Below, in pieces: positions 30,495 to 38,705 of a DNA stretch of 39,401 bases. The position numbers were made by a program, and so were the translations under genes. The notes beneath the pieces are model-generated. The model searched no databases and was not told the DNA's origin. It was given only the letters and a program-made list of their open reading frames with translations. How positions within the stretch are numbered: position 1 is the first letter of the stretch; every line of letters starts with the position of its first letter. Source of the DNA: Candidatus Methylomirabilota bacterium (GTDB lineage: Bacteria > Methylomirabilota > Methylomirabilia > Methylomirabilales > CSP1-5); contig JAPUFX010000083.1 of the NCBI GenBank assembly GCA_027293415.1, positions 1-39,401 on the forward strand, in the 5' to 3' direction.

Positions 30495-31724
30495 ATGGGC
30501 AAACCGGTCGCATTTCAGACTCTCAACCTTCCCAAACCGGTGCTGAGAGGTATCGAGGCGGCCGGATTCACCCATTGCACCCAAATTCAGGAGCTGACCC
30601 TGCCCCTGATCCTCGAGGGGAAAGATGTAGCCGGGCATGCCCAGACAGGGACCGGGAAGACGGCGGCCTTCCTCATTGCCTGCTTCACTCGTCTCCTTCG
30701 AAGTGATCGGGTCACCGCACCAGCTCTCCCCAGGGCCATTGTCGTCGCCCCTACCAGGGAGCTCACGGTGCAGATCTATGAGGACGCCCGGCTTCTGGGA
30801 CAGTTCACCCGCCTGAATATCCTCGCTGTCTATGGGGGGATCGACTACCACAGGCAGCGGGAGGCCCTGCGCCAGAAGGTGGACATTGTGGTGGGAACGC
30901 CCGGGCGTCTCATCGATTATTCGAGACAGCGCGTGTACAGCCTCAAGGCTATCGAGGTGGTAGTGATCGACGAGGCGGATCGAATGTTCGACATGGGGTT
31001 CATCAGGGATATCCGGTACATCATGCGGCGCCTTCCGCCTTACCACCTCCGCCAATCTTTCCTCTTCTCGGCTACATTAGGCTATCGGGAGATGGAACTG
31101 GCCTACGAGTTCATGAACAATCCTGTCAAAGTCTCCGCCACGCCAGAACAGCTAACCGTCGCGCAGGTGGAAGAGGTTCTGTACCATGTGTCTCGAGAGG
31201 AGAAGCTTCCCCTTCTTCTGGGGCTATTGAAGCGGGAGCGGGGAGAACGGATTCTGATCTTCACCAACACGAAGCGGGGTGCCCAGGGGCTCGCCGACCG
31301 ACTTACCCTCTACGGCTACCAAAGCCGGGCCATCACCGGCGATATCGATCAGAGAATACGACTCAAAGTGATCGAAACCTTCAAAAGAGGGGAACTCCCG
31401 ATTCTGGTGGCGACAGATGTTGCCTCCCGAGGTCTCCATATCGAAGGGGTGACTCATGTGGTCAACTACGATGTGCCACAGGATCCCGAAGACTATGTCC
31501 ATCGGATAGGTCGGACTGCCAGAGCAGGGGCCTCGGGGAAAGCCATCACCTTGGCCGACGAAAAGTATGTCCTTGCCCTGCCCGCTATCGAGGCCCTGGT
31601 CGGTTACAAGATCCCAGTGGAGTGGCCTGAAGATGAACTCTTTCTCAAGACCGCCCCTCCGTCCCGGCCACCTGCGGCCAAGCGGCCCGGCCATCGCAGA
31701 ACAACCCGCCGTTCTTTTCCTTGA
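30495..31724 (+). CDS. DEAD-box ATP-dependent RNA helicase (RhlE-like)
   Basis: A 409-residue superfamily 2 RNA helicase. In order: Q motif region (FQTLNLPKPVLRGIEAAGF), motif I AQTGTGKT, Ia PTRELT, GG, GTPGRL, motif II DEAD (VIDEADRMFDMGF), motif III SAT, motif IV IFTNTKRG, motif V TDVASRGLHIEGV and motif VI HRIGRTARAG. The C-terminal tail is short and basic (RPGHRRTTRRSFP). It unwinds RNA duplexes in ribosome or mRNA turnover. A start at GTG 30492 would add one residue. The 5' region holds the 198-bp element, so its leader may contain those hairpins. Confidence 0.92.
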   Translation: MGKPVAFQTLNLPKPVLRGIEAAGFTHCTQIQELTLPLILEGKDVAGHAQTGTGKTAAFLIACFTRLLRSDRVTAPALPRAIVVAPTRELTVQIYEDARLLGQFTRLNILAVYGGIDYHRQREALRQKVDIVVGTPGRLIDYSRQRVYSLKAIEVVVIDEADRMFDMGFIRDIRYIMRRLPPYHLRQSFLFSATLGYREMELAYEFMNNPVKVSATPEQLTVAQVEEVLYHVSREEKLPLLLGLLKRERGERILIFTNTKRGAQGLADRLTLYGYQSRAITGDIDQRIRLKVIETFKRGELPILVATDVASRGLHIEGVTHVVNYDVPQDPEDYVHRIGRTARAGASGKAITLADEKYVLALPAIEALVGYKIPVEWPEDELFLKTAPPSRPPAAKRPGHRRTTRRSFP

Positions 31725-32125
31725 TCCTTTCCATCTCATCTGACCTGACTCCTTCTTTCCTGGACATGTGATGACTTCCTTTTATCCAGAGAGAGGCCTC
31801 GGCATGCCGTTTGCAATTTGTCCGGAGCGTATGTGCCTGACGAAGCAAATTCCTCTTGGATCTGCGCCTTCTGTGCTTCTCCACGGAGGTCCACGCATGT
31901 GTCCGGTCCTGGAAATCCCCGAGGGGCTTTGCGTCTACCACGGCCTCTATCGAGGTGTGGGGTGCTATAGGCATACGCCTTCCCGATCCCGGGACGTAAG
32001 TTCTCTGCGGGCATGCTGCTCACCGCCGGGGGCGAGGTCTACCTTCGCATCTGTGGCGGGCAGCAGAAAGGCATTGGAAAAGCCGGTTTTCGAAAGATCG
32101 GGGATTCGGAAAGCGTGCGGGATAG
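31725..32125. other. 401-base stretch without a supported gene (region continues to thiC)
   Basis: Between the helicase stop and the thiC promoter. No intact gene. A frame around 31812-31970 contains a zinc-ribbon-like stretch (CNLSGAYVPDEANSSWICAF), which has no start codon nearby and ends at TAG 31970; it may be debris. The rest of the gap to thiC (32126-32399) is the promoter, TPP riboswitch, terminator and leader listed separately. Confidence 0.4.
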
Positions 32126-32154
32126 TTGACAAAACCAGGAGGGCGTGATAGGGA
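32126..32154 (+). promoter_or_regulatory. sigma-70-type promoter for thiC
   Basis: A perfect TTGACA (32126-32131), a 17-base spacer and TAGGGA (32149-32154) preceded by TGA (extended -10). It is placed just before the TPP riboswitch. The -10 is weak, but the -35, the spacing and the extended -10 support it. Confidence 0.55.
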
Positions 32155-32167
32155 GAAAACAACAATG

Positions 32168-32268
32168 GGGAGGACCACGGGAGCTCGCGGAAGCGAGCTG
32201 AGAGGTCCCGTTAGTCCCGGGACGACCGTCGAACCTGATCTGGATAATGCCAGCGGAGGGAGGTGTCT
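32168..32268 (+). promoter_or_regulatory. TPP (thiamine pyrophosphate) riboswitch
   Basis: The conserved core elements of the THI element are present: CTGAGAGGTCCC (32199-32210) and GAACCTGATCTGGATAATGCC (32231-32251), the latter the strongest signature of the family, followed by AGCGGAGGGAGG. The 5' hairpin GAGCTCGCGGAAGCGAGC is P3-like. It senses TPP and controls the thiC gene downstream; the terminator at 32282-32317 fits transcription control. Confidence 0.93.
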
Positions 32269-32281
32269 GAGAAAGACAGCC

Positions 32282-32317
32282 AAAGCGCGGGTAAATGAAC
32301 CTGGCGCTTTTCTTTTT
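32282..32317 (+). terminator. intrinsic terminator downstream of the TPP riboswitch
   Basis: AAAGCGC (32282-32288) and GCGCTTT (32304-32310) form the stem, extended by GGT/ACC, with loop AAATGA, followed by TCTTTTT. It lies between the riboswitch aptamer and the thiC start at 32400, as expected for the expression platform of a TPP-responsive attenuator. Confidence 0.8.
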
Positions 32318-32324
32318 GTCGTAG

Positions 32325-34271
<1,947 letters not shown>

Positions 34272-34340
34272 TAGATTTCGCCGATTGCTTCCGCGCGGTC
34301 TGGCACATTCCGTACGCCTGCTTATTGATCGTTGAGGACG

Positions 34341-35129
34341 ATGGACCAACTGGGACAGGCCTTCGTCTCTTTCCTGCACCAGGTCGCGGTTGGCGGCATG
34401 GTGGCCCTGCTCTTAATCCCGTCTGAGGCCATCAGCCGCCAATTTTATCGGATCTGTGGTCTGATTCTCCTTGCGATTGAGGGTCTTGCCCTGTGGCGTT
34501 CAATGGGGCAAGGGGGCGTCGTGCTGTGGTTAAGCGTCCTTTTTGCCGCCCTGTTGCTGGCCTTTACACTGACCTGGTTTTTCCCGAGAAGTCCTGGAGC
34601 AGGAGTCCTTCATCGGCTGGCCATCCTGGCAGGCTTGGTCCTGTTGGTCTTCGATGTTTTGCGCTATCCCATCCCCGCGGCTGGGTCGTTGGGCGTCATC
34701 ATGGGAACGACGAATGCCCTCACCTCGGCCCTCATCCTCGGGATGGCGCTGATCGGGCTGCTCTTGGGGCATCGGTACTTGAACGAGCCTCACCTGCCCG
34801 TCCGGCTTATCAAGCGCGTTTCCGATGTCTTCTGTATGGTTATCCTGCTTCAGGGTGCACTTCCGGCTATCTTCACCCTCCTGGTCTACGGATTTGGTCC
34901 TGGGAGCGGGGAGTGGGTGCGACTTTTGGGAGAGCACTGGGTCCTCCTCGTGAGCCGGATGTTCGTCGGGATTGGCGCCTCGTTAGTGGTCGCGCTGGTG
35001 ATTTTAAATTGCCTGCGTCTTCCCAATGTGCAGGCGGCCACCGGCTTCTATTACGTCGCCGTCATTACCGTCTTTCTCGGTGAATTTCTGGGCCGCTACC
35101 TGCTCGTTTCCGCATCATTGCCTTTCTAG
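34341..35129 (+). CDS. multi-pass membrane protein, unknown function
   Basis: A 262-residue protein that is almost all transmembrane. About eight hydrophobic segments are visible, for example MVALLLIPSEAIS, LILLAIEGLALW, VVLWLSVLFAALLLAFTLTW, LAILAGLVLLVFDVLRYPI, ALTSALILGMALIGLLLG and FYYVAVITVFLGEFLGRYLL. A conserved-looking GHRYLNEPHLP loop lies in the middle. No family recognised. ATG 34341 follows GAGGACG; a TTG at 34332 could add three residues. It follows thiC by 69 bases in the same direction, and a thiamine-related role is possible only by position. Confidence 0.65.
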   Translation: MDQLGQAFVSFLHQVAVGGMVALLLIPSEAISRQFYRICGLILLAIEGLALWRSMGQGGVVLWLSVLFAALLLAFTLTWFFPRSPGAGVLHRLAILAGLVLLVFDVLRYPIPAAGSLGVIMGTTNALTSALILGMALIGLLLGHRYLNEPHLPVRLIKRVSDVFCMVILLQGALPAIFTLLVYGFGPGSGEWVRLLGEHWVLLVSRMFVGIGASLVVALVILNCLRLPNVQAATGFYYVAVITVFLGEFLGRYLLVSASLPF

Positions 35130-35132
35130 GGC

Positions 35133-35236
35133 GCTAGAACGCTAGGACGCTAGCAGGCTAGCAGGCTCAAAAGGAGAACGTCGTAGAGCTCTTCAAACTT
35201 GAAAGCATTCCAGCGTGCCAGCATTCTAGCGTCCCA
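35133..35236. repeat. GCTAG-word repeat spacer before thyX
   Basis: GCGCTAGAACGCTAGGACGC, then GCTAGCAGGCTAGCAGGC run as sloppy tandem words, and near the end GCATTCCAGCGTGCCAGC and ATTCTAGCGTCCCAGC come as approximate reverse complements (GACGCTAG/CTAGCG). It can form a long imperfect hairpin and follows the same plan as the spacers at 12740 and 13389, but with another word. Confidence 0.7.
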
Positions 35237-35307
35237 GCCGGATTGGGTGGATTTCCCTTGACGGGTGGAGCTTCCGGTCATCAGAATAGCCCCGAGTGGA
35301 GGGTGTT

Positions 35308-37173
35308 ATGAAGCAGGTAGAACCGCAGATCTTTCTCCTGGCCCGGCCGGCGATCAATGATGAAGGGCTTACCGCGTATCTGCAAGCGGTGGGTGCCTCT
35401 GGCTGGGACACCGATGCCCCCTCGGGAGCTGAGAAGCTCATCGAAATCGCCGGACGGTCCTGTTATCGGTCCTTTGAGCCGGGTCTCAATCCCAATGTCA
35501 CCAAGGTCCGGGAGGGGAGCAAGGCCTACCTCGAAAACATTCTGAGCGTCAAGCACGGCAGCGTCCTGGAGCATGCTAGCTGGAGCTTTGCTTTCTTCAA
35601 TGTCAGTCGCGTGTTCTGTTATGACGCGGATACCGAGGTGTTAACCTCCGAGGGATGGAAACCCTGGCCCAAGGTGGATGGAACCGAGCTCTTCGCTACG
35701 CTCAACCCCGATACTGACAGGTTGGAGTACCAACGGGCTGAGGAACACTTCGGGTCTAAATACGATGGGCCTATGTACAGGATATGCTCCGAACAGGTTG
35801 ATCTACTTGTAACGCCACAGCATCGGATGTGGGTCAGAAAGTTTGACACGCAGGCGGCAAAGCGCGGGGAGCAGCCCTACCGAATCGAGCTAGCATCAGG
35901 GATTATGGGCAAAAGGGTCCAGTACCAGAAGACGGCGCGGTGGGAGGGCCAGGATGGAGGCGTCATTCGTGTACCTGGCACCTATCGGACATACCAGCGA
36001 CACGACCGGGATCGTACAGCAACACGTTACTATCCCGGAGCAGAGTTCCCTGCCGAGCCTTTTGCTCGATTCCTTGGGCATTGGTTGGCCGAAGGCAGTA
36101 TCAACGGGCACCAGATCGTTCTGGCCCAAAATAGAGGTCCGGCACTTGAAGCGATGGCCGAGAACATCCGGGCTATGGGCTTACCGGCCTACATTCCAGC
36201 AACTGGGCCTGGGAATGTGCGAACCCAGCATACTGCTTTGCGTGATTTTCTTGTTTCGTGCAGCGTTGGTGCTCATTACAAACGAGTGCCCGGCCTCGTG
36301 CATTCATGGGGCCCTAAACTGATTCGCATTCTCCTCGAAGCCCTAGTTGAGGGTGATGGGAGCAAACGCAAGGATGCCCATCACTGGGTCATCTACACCA
36401 CGTCTCCTGACATGGCCGATGATATCCAGGTGCTTGCCATTAAAGCGGGATGGTCAGCTAACATCCGCTTGGATGACCGAACTGGTTTGGAACGCCGGAT
36501 GAAAAGTGGCCAAGTGTTCAAGAACCTGCGTCCCTGCTATATCGTCTCTTTGGTCAAGAGACGTACTCATCCGCTCGTCAACCACGGCGGTAAACGCCAT
36601 GACAGAATCGTCTACTACAGCGGAACGATTCATTGCGTGAAGGTGCCAAACGGGCTTCTGTTTGTGCGTCGAAATGGGAAGCCGGTAGTGTCCGGGAACA
36701 CCCACGAACTTGTGAGGCATCGGGCCGGGACCGCGATCAGTCAAGAGAGCCTCCGCTTCGTGCGCCTGACAGAGATCGGGATGTGGCTGCCACCCGACAT
36801 CCGTGAGAATCCTGAGGCGCTGGCACTCTTCGAAGAGGCCGTCCGGAAGAGTGAGGAGGCTCAGCAGCGAATGGCGGACGTCCTGGCGATCGAAGGGCGA
36901 CCATTCCACGAAAAGAAGGTCCTCACCTCAGCCATGCGTCGTGTCGCCCCCGACGGGTTAGCGACCACGATCATCTGGTCGGCCAACGCCAGGACACTCC
37001 GGTGGGTCATCGAGGCCCGGACCGAGCCGGGGGCCGAGGTGGAGATCCGCCTGGTATTCGGAAAGGTGGCCGAGATCATGAAAAAAGAGGCACCACACCT
37101 GTTTGGCGACTTCAAAGAGATCCCCCTCCCCGATGGCACCTTCCAGTGGCAACCCGAGCATAGCAAGGTCTAG
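35308..37173 (+). CDS. thyX: FAD-dependent thymidylate synthase ThyX, interrupted by an intein
   Basis: A 621-residue precursor. The ThyX part is residues 1-103 plus 465-621, about 260 residues as expected. It makes dTMP from dUMP with FAD, NAD(P)H and methylene-folate. The catalytic/FAD motif lies at 470-483 (RHRAGTAISQESLR), a RHRx..SxxS-type variant; HGSVLEHASWSFAFFNVSRVF precedes the intein. The intein occupies residues 104-464. The second ThyX half ends with LVFGKVAEIMKKEAPHLFGDF. ATG 35308 follows GGAGGGTG; GTG 35296 could add four residues. Splicing is needed for a working enzyme, because the insertion sits one residue before the THELVRHR core. Confidence 0.93.
   Translation: MKQVEPQIFLLARPAINDEGLTAYLQAVGASGWDTDAPSGAEKLIEIAGRSCYRSFEPGLNPNVTKVREGSKAYLENILSVKHGSVLEHASWSFAFFNVSRVFCYDADTEVLTSEGWKPWPKVDGTELFATLNPDTDRLEYQRAEEHFGSKYDGPMYRICSEQVDLLVTPQHRMWVRKFDTQAAKRGEQPYRIELASGIMGKRVQYQKTARWEGQDGGVIRVPGTYRTYQRHDRDRTATRYYPGAEFPAEPFARFLGHWLAEGSINGHQIVLAQNRGPALEAMAENIRAMGLPAYIPATGPGNVRTQHTALRDFLVSCSVGAHYKRVPGLVHSWGPKLIRILLEALVEGDGSKRKDAHHWVIYTTSPDMADDIQVLAIKAGWSANIRLDDRTGLERRMKSGQVFKNLRPCYIVSLVKRRTHPLVNHGGKRHDRIVYYSGTIHCVKVPNGLLFVRRNGKPVVSGNTHELVRHRAGTAISQESLRFVRLTEIGMWLPPDIRENPEALALFEEAVRKSEEAQQRMADVLAIEGRPFHEKKVLTSAMRRVAPDGLATTIIWSANARTLRWVIEARTEPGAEVEIRLVFGKVAEIMKKEAPHLFGDFKEIPLPDGTFQWQPEHSKV
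35617..36699 (+). mobile_element. in-frame intein with LAGLIDADG homing endonuclease domain in thyX
   Basis: A 361-residue insertion from Cys104 to Asn464 of the precursor. Splicing-domain features: N-terminal Cys (CYDADTEVLTSEGWKPW), block B TPQH (Thr169-His172), C-terminal VVSGN with Asn as the last residue, then Thr465 as the first extein residue (+1). Endonuclease features: two LAGLIDADG-like (DOD) motifs, FLGHWLAEGSI (255-265) and LLEALVEGDG (342-351). The residue before the terminal Asn is Gly, not the usual His. The element is probably a mobile intein at a conserved site of ThyX. Confidence 0.92.
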
Positions 37174-37351
37174 ATTCGCTGAGTTCCGACAGATCATCCA
37201 TGAGATCCGCGACGGCTCCTTCGCTCGGGATCTTTTGGAAGAGCAACGGAATAACTACCCTCGGCTTCGCGCCATGACCGAGGCGGCCCGCGCCAACGAT
37301 TTGACGGGCACTGAAGCGCGCCTCCGCCAACTCCTCAAGCTCGCAGTGTAA
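37167..37351 (+). pseudogene. remnant resembling the C-terminal end of ketol-acid reductoisomerase (IlvC)
   Basis: A frame of about 60 residues ending at TAA 37351 (the same frame is open from inside the end of thyX). The readable part EIRDGSFARDLLEEQ, RPRL-type and ALTGTEARLRQLL region matches the pattern of the last helices of IlvC (EIQxGxFAxE.. and VGxxLRxMM). It has no ATG of its own at the expected place and no N-terminal dinucleotide domain, so it is best read as a broken 3' fragment or a short relic. It starts 6 bases before the thyX stop. Homology is judged by eye only. Confidence 0.4.
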
Positions 37352-37392
37352 ACTCTCTTGCTCCGATTGAAGGGACGGCGGAGGGGTTACGT

Positions 37393-38172
37393 ATGGACAT
37401 GAAAGACTTATTTGCAGCTGGGATGCCCGTTTTTCTTCATTCAATCCAAGTCCCCAAGGAGCTAGTCACGTTGGTTCTGGCCCCTCACCCAGATGATTTT
37501 GATGAAATAGGGATCACAATGCGGTTTTTCAAGGATAATGGGAACCTCATATATGTGGCCGTCCTGAGTTCTGGGGCCAGTGGAGTGGAGGATGGGTTTT
37601 GCTCTGCTCCTACTAGAAAAGCAAAAGGTGAAATAAGGGAAAGTGAACAAAGGGAAAGCTGTACATTTTTTGGATTGCCAGAATCACACCTGAGCTTTCT
37701 GAGGCTTGAGGAAGATCATATGGGCGATATCATTGAGAACGAGGTGAATGTTGATCGTGTTCGGGATCATTTTCTACAAATGCGGCCGGATGTCGTTTTT
37801 CTTCCTCACGGCAACGATACAAATATTGACCATCACAGGACGTATTCTATCTTCCGAAGAATCGCTTCAGGGGCGGGCTATTCGATTACAGCATTCTTAA
37901 ACAGAGATCCGAAGACCATCAGCATGCGCCACGATGTCTATACGGTATTTGGAGAAAAAGATGCAGAGTGGAAGGGCCAGTTGTTGCGGTTCCACGAATC
38001 CCAGCAGCAGCGGAACTTAAATACGAGAAACCATGGCCTGGATGAACGCGTTTTAAGGGTTAACCGCACAAGTGCACAAGAGAATTTACAGATGACTACG
38101 TATGCAGAAGTATTCGAACTCGAATTTTTCAGGCAGGACAGTTCTGACCGGTCTGTCCGCGTTCTCGAGTAG
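37393..38172 (+). CDS. PIG-L family deacetylase
   Basis: A 259-residue Zn2+-dependent deacetylase of the PIG-L/LmbE family. The zinc-binding and catalytic motif is PHPDDFDEIG (His32, Asp34, Asp35), and the second metal site is HGNDTNIDHH (the later His). Members remove N-acetyl groups from glucosamine-containing compounds in envelope sugar, antibiotic or thiol (mycothiol/bacillithiol) pathways. The substrate here is unknown. The gene is more AT-rich than its neighbours (KDNGNLIYVAVL, NINTIDHH-type codons), hinting at transfer. It follows the ilvC remnant; downstream is a long region without a firm gene. Confidence 0.85.
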   Translation: MDMKDLFAAGMPVFLHSIQVPKELVTLVLAPHPDDFDEIGITMRFFKDNGNLIYVAVLSSGASGVEDGFCSAPTRKAKGEIRESEQRESCTFFGLPESHLSFLRLEEDHMGDIIENEVNVDRVRDHFLQMRPDVVFLPHGNDTNIDHHRTYSIFRRIASGAGYSITAFLNRDPKTISMRHDVYTVFGEKDAEWKGQLLRFHESQQQRNLNTRNHGLDERVLRVNRTSAQENLQMTTYAEVFELEFFRQDSSDRSVRVLE

Positions 38173-38696
38173 AGGAGAGAGGGGCGGACCGAAACGGGGG
38201 CCAGCGCTACGTGCCCCAGCGGGGCCTGGCGATTCTGTTGACAGAGAAGGTGCTGGTTGCCGGAAGTATACACGGCCCTTCCCAAAACCACCTGGTTCTG
38301 GGACACACATTTTAGTCGTATAAAGCCCCGGTTCCTGGCTCCTTATTATGGTGTTTCCGCGGCAGGTTTTTGGGACACCTGTAAACAACGGGTTGTGAAT
38401 AAAGAACCGCTCAGTTGTATATGTGTTCTGGGCCTACCTTCCCATCTTCTGAAATGACCTAGATCATACGAATAGCTGCCACCCGTCATTGCGTCCCCTT
38501 TGCCATTGTCATAGGGTTATTCGTGATAGAAGCGGATCATTGACGACCCTCCACGTGGTCGCATGGGGGATAGGCTCCCCAAAGGCAGTCCAGTGAAACC
38601 GGGGTAACCATAGGCCTCGGCCCACCTCTGGCACAGTCGTTGGTGCAACACAGACTCAGACGCCTTCTCGGGCGGAGCACAGCCCAAGGGGGCGTT
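38173..38696. other. 524-base intergenic region with a sigma-54 module
   Basis: No supported gene. A GGGGA..TCCCC hairpin lies around 38564-38580. The right part holds a promoter module (38593-38644) and a hairpin (38661-38694) that lead into the TPR gene. The first 350 bases show no clear feature. Confidence 0.5.
38593..38644 (+). promoter_or_regulatory. sigma-54-type promoter with conserved upstream box, before the TPR gene
   Basis: TGGCACAGTCGTTGGT at 38629-38644 matches the -24 block TGGCAC with spacing to a -12 GG at 38642-38643 (GC in the consensus, so one mismatch). Upstream GTGAAACCGGGGTAACC (38593-38609) and AGGC..CCCACCTC (38612-38628) repeat those of the promoter at 2404-2467 in the same order. 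Predicted start about 38655, just before the leader hairpin. Confidence 0.5.
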
Positions 38697-38705
38697 TTGC
38701 TTTTT
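38661..38705 (+). other. hairpin with GGAGCACA loop overlapping the TPR start (copy 2)
   Basis: CGCCTTCT (38661-38668) pairs with AGGGGGCG (38687-38694, with G-T pairs), then a C-A mismatch, then GGGC/GCCC closing the 8-base loop GGAGCACA (38674-38681), followed by TTTTGCTTTTT. The 5' arm and loop match the hairpin at 1938-1969. AAGGGGG in its 3' arm (38686-38692) is the best ribosome binding site for the TPR gene, so the structure would hide it. A GGA in the loop is the pattern bound by CsrA/RsmA proteins; that link is inference. Confidence 0.5.

Noticed and set aside
31812-31970. Zinc-ribbon-like frame CNLSGAYVPDEANSSWICAF
   Set aside because: No start codon, no upstream signal and no family match beyond a vague cysteine pattern; mentioned only as possible debris.
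38238-38272. Sigma-70 promoter TTGACA ... TATACA
   Set aside because: The spacer is 23 bases, too long for a working promoter.
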